This document shows positions 26,702 through 35,507 of a stretch of DNA of 64,000 nucleotides, one piece after another. The stretch's first letter is position 1. Every line of letters begins with the position of its first letter. Source of the stretch: Mucilaginibacter lacusdianchii (GTDB taxonomy: Bacteria; Bacteroidota; Bacteroidia; Sphingobacteriales; Sphingobacteriaceae). The stretch lies in NCBI RefSeq assembly GCF_009770985.1, contig NZ_WSRW01000003.1, positions 1 through 64,000 of the forward strand, read 5' to 3'. Made by a program: the position numbers and the translations under genes. Below the pieces are notes generated by a model. It was not told the DNA's origin. It ran no database searches and was given only the letters and a program-made list of their open reading frames with translations.

Positions 26702-29110
26702 TCAAATTGTGAGCCTTATACCCAAGGCCAGATTTCTGCCGGGAAGAGGAGCGAGGTATTTCAAAATTGAATTTTGAGGGCGGGCTTCTACATTGAGCAG
26801 ATTGTTACCGCTTAGGTAATATTCGAGGCCATATCCTTTAATTTTGCTTTTATAAGCTATCCGTGCACCCAGTAAAGAATAGGCTGGCATAGGGGGCTCG
26901 GGATTAATGTTTTTGCCTAAATACCGCTGTTGCAGATAGCGATCAAACAAAATGTTTACTTCTGTTCTCTTCCAACGAACCGCTCCTGAAAAACCGTACC
27001 GGCTGGTTGGTAAATTCGGCATGTAATCACCTTCGGCCCATTGTCTCAGGTGATCATCAGATGTGTTCTTGTTTTTGACTAAATCAAAGTAAGATCCCAG
27101 TTCCCAGCTACCCTGTTTCCCGATGAGGGATTTGTATGCCAATTCAGCTTCCCAACCGGTTATTTCGGTATTTGATTGCCGCCATTCCTTAACCAGAAAA
27201 CCGCCGGAGCGCGAAATGCCGGTGTGCGCCAAATACAGGTAATTATGAAAAACGGTTTTATACCGGGTTACCACAGCATGGATGCCACAGTAGTTGAAGC
27301 CTGCACCTAAATCTAAGGTTTTGGACGTTTCCTTATTGAGCCGGTCATCGCCGTTTTCTTCCAGCATAATGGCATAATGATTATTACCGGCATATAGCTC
27401 ATTCACATCCGGCGCCCTTTCGGCATGTACATACGAACCTTTTATAAATCCAATTTTAAGTACATCTACTTGTAGGGCGCTGTTGAAGTGGTTCAAATGA
27501 AAATCTCTGGCCGACAGCTTACCACCGGCAAGCCCACGGCTCGGTTTATAACTACCTCCGGGCGTAGCACGGCGCTCGGCCACATCATGGCGGTAACCCA
27601 AATCGGCTTGTACAATGCTTAGCTGTAAATGCTGTAAAGTAAACGCGCCGTAATCTCGACTGTGGTTATCCGGGAAATACCTTTGTTTGCCAGTGCCGCT
27701 CATATTAACCGATGAGAAGTCAACACCACTTAATCCTTTTAAAAAACTTAAAGGCTGCTGCTCAACCTCCGCTCTCACCACGTGGCGCTTAGTACCGAAG
27801 TTGTTAGCCAAATATTCACCGGATAATTCGGTATCATCGGCCAGTTGCATCATGTAGTTGAGCTTTAAAAATGAAATTCCTTGCATGGGTGAATGTAAGC
27901 CTGTTTCAAACAGCAGGCTGCTCGACTGCGATCGGGTGTTGATAGGCCGGTAAACCCGTTCGCCCGGAACATTATGGGTGTGTCCGTCACTATGCGTATG
28001 ACCAGGCAGCTGGCTTAATGCAAAACCGGGAATGCCATAATACCCGTAAGCACCACGATAGCCTATGCCGGCATAAAAATTTTCGCCCAGGTAAGTGGTG
28101 CCAAAGTTCAGGAAACGGCTTTCTGCATGACTGTTAGGCATAATCCCTTTGGTAACTGGTGAGTAATCGTATATGCCTTTAATAATTGTGGTGGAAAGCG
28201 GTGTGTTCGGGTCTTGACCGGAAATGTACTTATCGTTCCGTGGATTAGAAACGACCTGCCCATCAATCACCGAGGTATTCTGGAAAGTATACAAATCCGC
28301 CTCGCTAAGCCCCCAAGCGGGGTTATTCATGTTGTCGAGCACAAACTGGTTTAGGTATGGGTACAAGCTCAGGTTTCTTATCACTTCTTTATCTACATTT
28401 ACCTGTGCCATGGTTTGGGTCAGGTCATCTATTTTCGGATCGTAGGCAATAGGAGCCTTTGTGTTGCCGGGAATTTTAATGTCTTTATTCCAACGGTTCA
28501 TGCCACCCAAATGCCATACCCACTTTTTGCCCATATTGCCATTCAGATCAAACGCTTGTTTATAGCCGTTATTCGTTGTTGCCTCAGTACCGGCAAAACC
28601 TGATAATTTCTGCGCGAACCGGGCGCTAGGGATGGTATTGTCTCTTAAGTTAACCGCTCCGCCAATCGCTTTACCGCCATATAAAATGCTGGCGCCGCTT
28701 TTATAAACATCAATTCCCGAAAGGTTATCCATATCAGTCATGACATTAAGGTTGGGGCTGATGCCCGAAAGGTCGTTCAGGGATAATCCGTTTGAAAGTA
28801 TTTTTACCCGGTTGCCTGTCATGCTCCTGATCATGGGTGCTCCCGAATTTGGACCAAAGTATCCGTTTTGAACGCCAGGTATATGACTCAAGGTTTCTCC
28901 AAGCGTATTAGATTGAAAAAGCTCCAGGTCTTTGCGTGAGATTTTACGAGCGTTGCTTATACCTGGACTGGTTTTTTCGGAAACTGTTACTTCCGAAAGA
29001 ATTACAGCTTTCAACGTGTCTTTGACCTTGCCCGCTTGGGCAAAGGAGTTGAGAGCTATGGTGGATAAACCAGCCATTCCAATAACAGAAACAAAATAAT
29101 TATGGAGCAT
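26702..29110 (-). CDS. TonB-dependent receptor with His-rich loop (ZnuD-like)
   Basis: 802 residues. Signal peptide (to about 24, LNSFAQA), plug domain (~45-165: ETLSHIPGVQ, KSGASILYGGKAIGGAVNLRD) with no carboxypeptidase-regulatory domain, then the barrel ending LALGIRLTI. At about residues 365-378 an extracellular loop reads GHTHSDGHTHN, a His/Asp cluster like those of the zinc receptor ZnuD. It lies 229 bases from a divergent lipoprotein gene. A -33/-7 promoter in front of it carries a copy of the local GCAAC...GTTGC motif, so it is probably repressed by the nearby Fur-family protein when metal is ample. Zinc as ligand is inference. Confidence 0.88.
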   Translation of the reverse strand: MLHNYFVSVIGMAGLSTIALNSFAQAGKVKDTLKAVILSEVTVSEKTSPGISNARKISRKDLELFQSNTLGETLSHIPGVQNGYFGPNSGAPMIRSMTGNRVKILSNGLSLNDLSGISPNLNVMTDMDNLSGIDVYKSGASILYGGKAIGGAVNLRDNTIPSARFAQKLSGFAGTEATTNNGYKQAFDLNGNMGKKWVWHLGGMNRWNKDIKIPGNTKAPIAYDPKIDDLTQTMAQVNVDKEVIRNLSLYPYLNQFVLDNMNNPAWGLSEADLYTFQNTSVIDGQVVSNPRNDKYISGQDPNTPLSTTIIKGIYDYSPVTKGIMPNSHAESRFLNFGTTYLGENFYAGIGYRGAYGYYGIPGFALSQLPGHTHSDGHTHNVPGERVYRPINTRSQSSSLLFETGLHSPMQGISFLKLNYMMQLADDTELSGEYLANNFGTKRHVVRAEVEQQPLSFLKGLSGVDFSSVNMSGTGKQRYFPDNHSRDYGAFTLQHLQLSIVQADLGYRHDVAERRATPGGSYKPSRGLAGGKLSARDFHLNHFNSALQVDVLKIGFIKGSYVHAERAPDVNELYAGNNHYAIMLEENGDDRLNKETSKTLDLGAGFNYCGIHAVVTRYKTVFHNYLYLAHTGISRSGGFLVKEWRQSNTEITGWEAELAYKSLIGKQGSWELGSYFDLVKNKNTSDDHLRQWAEGDYMPNLPTSRYGFSGAVRWKRTEVNILFDRYLQQRYLGKNINPEPPMPAYSLLGARIAYKSKIKGYGLEYYLSGNNLLNVEARPQNSILKYLAPLPGRNLALGIRLTI

Positions 29111-29153
29111 TGTGAGTGTTTTTTATCAAGGCAAGATGCCTTTAGCAACGGCG

Positions 29154-29192
29154 CAAATATAAAAACATGAATTTTAAATGCAACTATGTTGT
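29154..29192 (-). promoter_or_regulatory. promoter with Zur-like operator for the His-loop TonB receptor
   Basis: On the minus strand, TTG (29181-29183), 19 bases, then TATATTTG (29154-29161) matches the Bacteroidetes promoter TTG-N19-TAnnTTTG exactly. The motif GCAACTATGTTGT (29180-29192), an inverted repeat around TAT, covers the -33 box. The predicted leader is about 40 bases. Confidence 0.7.
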
Positions 29193-29284
29193 TATTAATT
29201 AAAGCATATTGAGATTAATAGGCATTGAATTGGCTTCTAAGTTGTTTATTTTATATGTATCTTATGTGAGGGGAAAATAATAAA

Positions 29285-29323
29285 GCAACATAATTGCATT
29301 TAATAAAATATTCGTCTACTTTC
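29285..29323 (+). promoter_or_regulatory. promoter with Zur-like operator for the lipoprotein gene
   Basis: GCAACATAATTGC (29285-29297) has complementary GCAA/TTGC ends. It overlaps a -33 TTG (29294-29296) followed after 19 bases by CTACTTTC, a weaker -7 match. Its reverse complement differs from the motif at the divergent receptor promoter at only two of 13 positions. Confidence 0.6.
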
Positions 29324-29339
29324 GCGGAAAAATTGATTT

Positions 29340-30443
29340 ATGGGAATTATAAAGTACTACACAAAATTATCGGTTGTAGCGGCCGGCTTGTTATTAACCA
29401 TTTCATCCTGCAAAAAGGACGAGCAGAAAGAGGTTCGGGAAGTGAACATTGATATTCCGTCGGCACTTACCTTAACCTATGGGGAAGAAAAGGATTTGGC
29501 AATCCCGGCCGACCTGCTCAGCCAATCGAATGTGGATTTGCGACTAGACTTCAGTGAGAATGAAAATGTTCAGGTTAATGCAGACAGTAAGCTTTACGAT
29601 AAGCTGGCCAAAGCCTTTACTGTAGACCGCAAACAAGGTAAGATACATGTGAACAGCGGACTGATTTATCCTAATAGCGCCGTGTCTTCAACAACCGGCA
29701 AAAAGCTGCCCGACAGCTACAAAGTAACAGTTATCGCAAGTTCATCAGACCAGACACTAACCGGCAAAAAGACTGTGGCTGTTACAGTGACCCTAGGCAA
29801 ATTTAATATCAAAGGGTTAGACAATAAGAACGATATTCCGTTTGCTTACGTACTGTACAGTGATGCAGGCGCCACATTTGAACTGGAAGCGCCTTCATCA
29901 TCGCTGGATGGCGCTACCTGGAACTTGGATGCTAAAACGGCGGCCTCTGTGGTATCGTTGAACGGTAACAAGGTGCAATTTAAAGCCACCGCCGGTGATC
30001 CTAACAAGAAAGCGGAGCAAGCTTACGATCTGGCATCTACTCTTAAAAAAGATGGGTTTGAGGTGGCGTCAAGACAATTTCGTGTGGTATTTATACCGCA
30101 GATCAAATTTTTTTACGGAACTTATTATCCGGAGTATGATCTGACCCTATTGCTCAACCAGGTGTATATTGCTTTGTCTAACGCCTACGTATCTTCAGCC
30201 CCTACGCTTTATCCAGACAAGTACAAATCATCGTTCGTAGTTACAGCTATTGAAAAAGACGGCAAGGCTTTCGATAATAAAGATGGTATCTTGGCGGTGG
30301 ATGAAAAAACCGGCGTAATTACGGTAGAAAAGAACACTACGCTAACGGAAGGAAGTTATAAACTAACGGTAAAAGCTGTTACCACAACCGGACTGGAGTT
30401 TACATCAACCATGACGTTGAATATGGCCAAACTTGAAGAATAG
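29340..30443 (+). CDS. lipoprotein of unknown function, divergent from TonB receptor
   Basis: 367 residues. Signal peptide with lipobox ISSC at ~21-24 followed by KK. The rest is beta-rich with two similar cadherin- or BIG-like stretches (FTVDRKQGKIHVNSGL... near 100 and LAVDEKTGVITVEKNT near 320), each built as 'value-based-on-context' strands. I do not recognise a named family. It shares the regulatory region with the ZnuD-like receptor and carries its own copy of the putative operator, which suggests expression under the same metal limitation. A surface metal-binding or receptor-assisting role is possible but not shown. Confidence 0.75.
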   Translation: MGIIKYYTKLSVVAAGLLLTISSCKKDEQKEVREVNIDIPSALTLTYGEEKDLAIPADLLSQSNVDLRLDFSENENVQVNADSKLYDKLAKAFTVDRKQGKIHVNSGLIYPNSAVSSTTGKKLPDSYKVTVIASSSDQTLTGKKTVAVTVTLGKFNIKGLDNKNDIPFAYVLYSDAGATFELEAPSSSLDGATWNLDAKTAASVVSLNGNKVQFKATAGDPNKKAEQAYDLASTLKKDGFEVASRQFRVVFIPQIKFFYGTYYPEYDLTLLLNQVYIALSNAYVSSAPTLYPDKYKSSFVVTAIEKDGKAFDNKDGILAVDEKTGVITVEKNTTLTEGSYKLTVKAVTTTGLEFTSTMTLNMAKLEE

Positions 30444-30689
30444 CGGTTTCTTAAAGTACCCGGTATTGTAAATAAGCCAACAACTTAATGCGTCTTTTTG
30501 TGTTTTTAAACAACAGATAAGATGCAAGAAATCAGCATTTAGTTAGTTGCCAGCATTCACAACAAACCCGACGCCTGCCTTTCATCAAAAAGACAGTTAA
30601 TTTTATAGTATGTCGTGCATTTACCGACCTTTTCAATAATATAATTTAATGCTATTAATTCCAAGCCGACGCGAGCCTTGTCTTTATGG

Positions 30690-31427
30690 TTAATGGGTTT
30701 TTTGCTCTCGGCGGGTGATGAAATATAGCATATGAAAGCCCATAATCATAATGGCGAAACTCGCCGCATATCTTAATATTGGCTCTTCACTCATCGAGAA
30801 ATTGAAAGTAAATAGGCCCGCTAGCTGGAAGCCGAAGGCTGCAAATGTAACCACAAAAACCAACCACTTTGTTGATACGGAAACCATAGGCCAATGATTG
30901 GCCAGTTCGGTGCGGTAACTGAACAACCAACGGATCAGGATACCTAGCAAGGCACCGGAGCCATAAAAAGCCAGGATTTTGACATGGTCGAGGTTGGTCA
31001 TGTTTCTGCCCTCACCATTATCCAGCAAATCTTTTACCACGAAGTAATTAAGCGGTAACAGGAGAAGTATGGCGCTTAGCGGATAAATAAGCCACCGGTT
31101 TTGAATAAGTAGTTGACGGGTACGGGGCGTAAGGTGGTAATGCTTTTGGGTTTCGGCAAGATGCAAGAAGGAGCGGGTAGCAATGAAGTAAAAAATGAGG
31201 GTGAAAAGGGCGTTGGCTACACCCAGCACACAAACATCAGGCGAAATGTGATGAACCAAAAGGTCGAACGCATAAGACAATGTGAAGATAATCACACAGG
31301 AGCCAAAGATAGAAAGCGCATTCCAGACACCTTTGCCATCCTTACTTTTCATAGGGCCAGCGTACGCCCGAAGGCCTTGGCCCAATCCGAACGTTAACAA
31401 AATAGCACAAACCAGATAAAAAATCAT
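30690..31427 (-). CDS. polytopic membrane protein of unknown function
   Basis: 245 residues with about seven hydrophobic segments spread over the whole chain, starting at residue 1 (MIFYLVCAILLTFGLGQGL) and ending near 235. His residues occur in and near loops (LVHHISPD, HLAETQKHYHL). No family was recognised. It lies in the metal locus on the same strand as the Fur-family gene, about 195 bases downstream of that gene's stop. A copy of the putative operator lies 16-28 bases before the ATG, a position that would block initiation or early elongation. Transporter or sensor roles are both possible. Confidence 0.7.
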   Translation of the reverse strand: MIFYLVCAILLTFGLGQGLRAYAGPMKSKDGKGVWNALSIFGSCVIIFTLSYAFDLLVHHISPDVCVLGVANALFTLIFYFIATRSFLHLAETQKHYHLTPRTRQLLIQNRWLIYPLSAILLLLPLNYFVVKDLLDNGEGRNMTNLDHVKILAFYGSGALLGILIRWLFSYRTELANHWPMVSVSTKWLVFVVTFAAFGFQLAGLFTFNFSMSEEPILRYAASFAIMIMGFHMLYFITRREQKTH

Positions 31428-31442
31428 TCAAAAAAATTTAAT

Positions 31443-31455
31443 GCAATTTAATGGC
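31443..31455 (-). promoter_or_regulatory. putative Zur-like operator before the membrane protein gene
   Basis: GCAATTTAATGGC, part of a 15-base near-palindrome (TGC...GCA) with one mismatched pair. It lies directly upstream of the ATG at 31427. No -7 box was found in the expected place, so this is the weakest positional case of the five motif copies. Confidence 0.45.
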
Positions 31456-31622
31456 ATTTATCCGGATTGCTGATAACGAATTTAAAATAGGGCGGATAGG
31501 TATTTTAGTTTGCAGAGAAATAACCAAGTGGTCACAATGTGGCCTCGTTATTTATATTTTTATAATGTACCTGATTTCAAAAGAAAAAAAATTAATAAGG
31601 GGAATTTCTGAAATTAAAATGC

Positions 31623-32039
31623 TTAGCTGCATTTCTTACAAAGGCCCGTAATAGACAGGTTTACCGTATGTGCTTTAAAGCCTGGTGGCATGGCTAACGC
31701 TGGTAAGTGAAAATCATTCATGCAATAAACACTATGGCAATTGCTGCAATTGAAATGAAAGTGCTCGTCATGGTGGGCGTGCTCCGAGCACGAAGAATGG
31801 CAGATAGCATAGTTGGCAGTACCGTTCAGGTCTATAACTTTATGCAAAATACCTTTATCCTCAAATGTTTTCAATATGCGATAAAGGGTTACCCGGTCTA
31901 CGTCTTCACCCAGCATCTTTTCCAGTACGGGCTGCGATATAGCAGCATCTCGTTCAGAAATGATTTGCAATACACTCAATCGGGAAGCTGTAGCCTTGAG
32001 TTGATTGTTGTGCAGCAGTTTGACAAATTCCTCGTTCAT
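31623..32039 (-). CDS. Fur-family metalloregulator, Zur-like
   Basis: 138 residues from the ATG at 32039; a TTG nine bases upstream is an alternative. The winged-helix domain covers ~1-80, with recognition helix in DRVTLYRILKTFEDKGIL (48-65). The dimerisation domain has His ligands at 87, 89, 90, 93 and 95 (HAHHDEHFH) and two structural zinc pairs, C98/C101 and C134/C137. Fur, Zur, Mur and PerR share this build. The absence of siderophore genes and the presence of a His-loop receptor and a MerC protein nearby favour zinc. It probably represses the promoters at 29154, 29285, 32501 and 32697 when metal-loaded. Confidence 0.88.
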   Translation of the reverse strand: MNEEFVKLLHNNQLKATASRLSVLQIISERDAAISQPVLEKMLGEDVDRVTLYRILKTFEDKGILHKVIDLNGTANYAICHSSCSEHAHHDEHFHFNCSNCHSVYCMNDFHLPALAMPPGFKAHTVNLSITGLCKKCS

Positions 32040-32116
32040 TATTTTCAAATTTAAGAAGATTTGTGCAACAATCTGTCATATTTACGTAGCTAAAGGCAAC
32101 CTGTTGTATCCTGATG

Positions 32117-32497
32117 CTAATGATACTGCTTATGTCCAATCTTCCAGTTTTGATAATGTGCCAGTGCAACCAAGGTGCCACCCAAACCAAGCCATAGCCA
32201 CTCTTTGGTGTTGGTCAGCCAAAAATGACCACTAAAGATGCTCAGAAACCCGAAAGCCATAATCACGAACGGCAGAAAACTACGGTGTTTATACCACGAT
32301 AAGCTTAAAGAACTTACGCCAATCAGCACCGAAAGAATGATAATACTTATTTCAAGACGGGGGCTGGCTAAAAATTCCAATCCCAGCACTGGCAAGATGG
32401 CAAGACATACCGGCAACAGGGCGCAATGTATGGCGCACAGAAATGAAATTCCCATTCCTGCTTTGTCTAACCTGACCGATAGTTTTTTTGAGAGCAT
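32117..32497 (-). CDS. MerC-domain membrane protein
   Basis: 126 residues from the ATG at 32497 (a TTG is six bases earlier). It has four hydrophobic helices. The first holds the MerC-type motif C21-x-x-H24-C25 (SFLCAIHCALLP). MerC proteins were described as mercuric-ion transporters; chromosomal copies beside Fur/Zur regulators are common in Bacteroidetes and may move zinc or another soft metal. It is encoded 77 bases upstream of the Fur-family gene on the same strand, so the two probably share the promoter at 32501-32538. Confidence 0.85.
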   Translation of the reverse strand: MLSKKLSVRLDKAGMGISFLCAIHCALLPVCLAILPVLGLEFLASPRLEISIIILSVLIGVSSLSLSWYKHRSFLPFVIMAFGFLSIFSGHFWLTNTKEWLWLGLGGTLVALAHYQNWKIGHKQYH

Positions 32498-32500
32498 AGG

Positions 32501-32538
32501 CAAATATAGTTAAGTGAACATAAAAGACACAAAGTTGC
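32501..32538 (-). promoter_or_regulatory. promoter with Zur-like motif for merC-fur
   Basis: Minus strand: TTTG (32530-32533), 21 bases, TATATTTG (32501-32508). The motif GCAACTTTGTGTC (minus strand, 32526-32538) overlaps the -33 box and agrees with the receptor-promoter motif at 10 of 13 positions. If correct, the transcript would have almost no leader before the merC ATG. Confidence 0.55.
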
Positions 32539-32696
32539 TTTTATGTTTTACTAATCTGACATAATAATGATTTTTTAACCTGGCGGTGTATAAATGTAAA
32601 TACAAAAAGCATAAAGCCATTATAAATGTGAATGCAGTTAAGTAGCAATTGGTAGGATAATATATCTAAAATGAGCTTATTTTAATGAAAAATAAA

Positions 32697-32734
32697 GTTA
32701 CACTGTTGCATTTACATTAAAATGCTTTACTTTG
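32697..32734 (+). promoter_or_regulatory. promoter with Zur-like motif for the second TonB receptor unit
   Basis: GTTACACTGTTGC (32697-32709) overlaps a -33 TTG (32706-32708). After 18 bases comes TTACTTTG (32727-32734), one mismatch from TAnnTTTG. The flanking TTGCATTT and the distance to the -7 box match the other promoters of this locus. The leader before the ATG at 32744 would be very short. Confidence 0.6.
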
Positions 32735-32743
32735 CAGCTGCGG

Positions 32744-33073
32744 ATGAATACAAAAAGGACATATGGCTACCTCACCTGGCTCTTGCTTATAGCAATACTG
32801 AGCGCCATCGTTCCTGTTCATCAGATTTTTCATAAGCATGATTCGTTACCCAAGATTGAGAAGGGATACAGCAGCCAAGTAGTCATCAAAAAGACGGCTA
32901 AACCGTGCTGTAAACCTTTCGAGTCTGTCGGTGCTGCGGTGCTGATGGTAAACCGTGTGTTTATCAGTTCCCTGGTTTATGATACTCTTTATCTACTGTC
33001 TCTAACCGACGATATAATATTAAAGGGCTTTTACCACTTCGTTAACAAGGCTCCTCCTGTCGCCTTTGCCTGA
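32744..33073 (+). CDS. small membrane-anchored protein with His/Cys motif
   Basis: 109 residues from the ATG at 32744. One N-terminal hydrophobic helix (~9-27) is followed by HQIFHKHD, a short basic linker and KPCCKP. The C-terminal half is moderately hydrophobic (VLMVNRVFISSLVYDTLYLL). I do not recognise a named family. The His and Cys clusters could bind metal. It precedes a TonB-dependent receptor by 53 bases and is led by a promoter with the putative operator, paralleling the small Cys-motif protein before the receptor at 13394. Confidence 0.7.
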   Translation: MNTKRTYGYLTWLLLIAILSAIVPVHQIFHKHDSLPKIEKGYSSQVVIKKTAKPCCKPFESVGAAVLMVNRVFISSLVYDTLYLLSLTDDIILKGFYHFVNKAPPVAFA

Positions 33074-33126
33074 TTTTTACTGCTTTACAGCTTAGTTATT
33101 CTTCTTTTCTTACTTACAGGATATTT

Positions 33127-35481
33127 ATGACCAAATATTTGAGGCTGTCATGGCTTCTGCTTATCTGTTTATTCCCTGTTGCAGTGAAGGCGCAAGCCTG
33201 CAACAGCATGCTTTTTGGTACGTTACGCGATAATCGTAACAACAGCATATTACCCGGAGCTACCATCAAAATAAAAGAATTGAGCCAAATCATGGTGACA
33301 GACGGTGATGGTCATTATCATTTTAATAACATTTGCAAAGGCAATTACACACTTGAGGTTACTTATGTTGGCTATCAGCCTAGGGTGGTTAAGGTAAATG
33401 TATCTGCACAAAAAGAGCTTGATATTGCGCTAATTTCGACATCTACACAACTCTCGGGCGTGCAGGTGGCGGGCGTTAAAGCCGAGCGCAAACCCCTTCA
33501 GGTAACCGGCCGGCTGGAAGGCCGTGCATTGGAAATGACCCGTGGCCAGTCGTTAGGCGAGGCGCTAAAAGTTATTCCCGGCGTCAACGCTATACAAACG
33601 GGTCCTAGTATATCTAAGCCGGTCATTCAAGGTATGTCGGGCAACAGAGTACTTATTTCTAATGCAGGCGTACGGCAGGAAGGCCAGCAATGGGGCAGTG
33701 AACACGCACCCGAGGTAGATCCATTTATTGCCAGTGAGGTGACTGTGGTCAAAGGTGCATCCAGCGTGATGTATGGTGCTGATGCTATAGGTGGGGTAGT
33801 GTTGCTTGAACCGGCCCCCTTGAAATATCAATCTGGCTTAGGCGGGCAGGTGAATCTGGTAGGCATGAGCAACAGCGGGCTGGGTGCTTTTTCGGGATTG
33901 ATTGAAGATAGTCCCGACAAAAACAACCACTTCAGTTGGCGTTTGCAGGGCACTACACGAATTGCAGGCAATGCTAAAACGCCCAATTACTATCTAAAGA
34001 ATACCGGCTTGCGCGAGTACAACGGCGCTTTGATGCTGGGTTACCGCAACCAGGGCTGGAATGCCGAATTGTATGCCAGCAGCTTTAATACCAAACTTGG
34101 CATTTTCAGTGGCTCTAACGTGGGTAGCACCGAAGATCGAAACAATGCTATTACCCGCCCGGAGCCGCTGGAAATTTACCAATCGGACCTGAACTATAAA
34201 ATTGACCGGCCTTACCAAATTGTAAACCATCACTTGGGCAAGTTGAAGCTGAGCAAGTTGTTTGATAAAGCAGGAACCTTAAACCTGCAATACAGTTATC
34301 AGCAAGATTACCGCGAGGAGTATGACGTGGTACGGGGCTCCAGCCAGAACCGTTACCAATACCAATTTGATTTAACCACCCAGGTGGGTGATATCTATTT
34401 TGAGCATCATCCCATTGCTGGTATCAGTGGCCGGGTAGGGGTAAACGGCATTTATCAGCGCAATTATTACGAGGGGGCTTACCTTATTCCTTTTTTTAAG
34501 AGTTACAACGGTGCCGGTTATATCATTGAACGCTGGAAGAAAAATAAGCTGGAACTGGAGGGTGGTATACGATACGATCAGAAATGGATGCAAGCTACCA
34601 AACGTATTGTTCCGCGTGATAACAACAGTCCGCTGGAACGACCAGAATTTAACTTTAGCCAGGTTACCGGCACGTTTGGTATGTCTTATCATCTCCCTTC
34701 CGGCTACCGCCTTACCGGTACGGCTGCCAAGGGCTGGCGGCCACCATCCATCAACGAACTTTTTATAGAAGGTGTACACCAGGGCAACGCCGCCTTTGAG
34801 CGGGGCGACCGTAACTTGAAAGACGAGTCATCGCTTAACCTGTCGGCCGGTATCAGCCGCAGCACCGGTAAGCTTACCGGTGATATTAGTGTTTATCATA
34901 ACCATATCGATAATTTTATATATCTGCAGCCGCAACTGGATGCGCAGGGTAAACCCATTTTCGAGATTACGCAACGTGGCGGTTTCCTATCTTATCAGTA
35001 TGTTCAGGTAAACGCCCGCTTTACCGGCGCTGATGCGCTGGTAGCTTATCAGCTTACGCCACATTTTAAGCTTACAGGTAAATATGCTACTGTAAGAGCT
35101 TACAACACAGATACCGATGAGCACCTGATTTATATCCCGGCCGATAGGTATACAGGCATGTTGACTTATGGTCTGCCCGATAGTAAAACTTTCAAGTCTA
35201 CCTTAATAGATTTTTCGATGACGCATGTGGCCCGTCAGTCGCGTGTGCGCGACGACCAGGATTTTGCACCGGCACCTGCTGGTTACACGCTGGTGAATGC
35301 GGCTATTAGTACCACTTTACCGGTACATGGTTACGCCTGGAATTTAAGCCTTAGCGTGGATAATCTGCTGAACAAAGAGTACCGCGACTACCTGAATCGC
35401 TTCCGTTATTACAGTGCTGACTTGGGCCGTAACATCAGTTTACGGTTACAAATACCATTCGGAAAAAACAATAAATCATAA
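33127..35481 (+). CDS. TonB-dependent receptor with carboxypeptidase-regulatory domain
   Basis: 784 residues. Signal peptide (~1-23), regulatory-like beta sandwich (~25-110, LFGTLRDNRNNSILPGATI), plug (~125-235, with GNRVLISNAGVRQEGQQWGSEHAPEVD and GASSVMYGADAIGG), then the barrel ending ISLRLQIPFG. The WGSEHAPEVD plug segment is typical of a receptor subgroup common in Bacteroidetes metal loci. It is probably co-transcribed with the small His/Cys protein upstream and the lipoprotein downstream (26-base gap) and controlled by the Fur-family protein. The ligand is unknown; zinc or another transition metal complex is inferred from context. Confidence 0.92.
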   Translation: MTKYLRLSWLLLICLFPVAVKAQACNSMLFGTLRDNRNNSILPGATIKIKELSQIMVTDGDGHYHFNNICKGNYTLEVTYVGYQPRVVKVNVSAQKELDIALISTSTQLSGVQVAGVKAERKPLQVTGRLEGRALEMTRGQSLGEALKVIPGVNAIQTGPSISKPVIQGMSGNRVLISNAGVRQEGQQWGSEHAPEVDPFIASEVTVVKGASSVMYGADAIGGVVLLEPAPLKYQSGLGGQVNLVGMSNSGLGAFSGLIEDSPDKNNHFSWRLQGTTRIAGNAKTPNYYLKNTGLREYNGALMLGYRNQGWNAELYASSFNTKLGIFSGSNVGSTEDRNNAITRPEPLEIYQSDLNYKIDRPYQIVNHHLGKLKLSKLFDKAGTLNLQYSYQQDYREEYDVVRGSSQNRYQYQFDLTTQVGDIYFEHHPIAGISGRVGVNGIYQRNYYEGAYLIPFFKSYNGAGYIIERWKKNKLELEGGIRYDQKWMQATKRIVPRDNNSPLERPEFNFSQVTGTFGMSYHLPSGYRLTGTAAKGWRPPSINELFIEGVHQGNAAFERGDRNLKDESSLNLSAGISRSTGKLTGDISVYHNHIDNFIYLQPQLDAQGKPIFEITQRGGFLSYQYVQVNARFTGADALVAYQLTPHFKLTGKYATVRAYNTDTDEHLIYIPADRYTGMLTYGLPDSKTFKSTLIDFSMTHVARQSRVRDDQDFAPAPAGYTLVNAAISTTLPVHGYAWNLSLSVDNLLNKEYRDYLNRFRYYSADLGRNISLRLQIPFGKNNKS

Positions 35482-35507
35482 TAATTCAAATTAAAAACAC
35501 AGAAACC

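Noticed and set aside
26579-26770. 63-codon plus-strand open frame after the terminator
   Set aside because: Overlaps the 3' end of the TonB receptor on the other strand, begins with a rare start and matches nothing I recognise.
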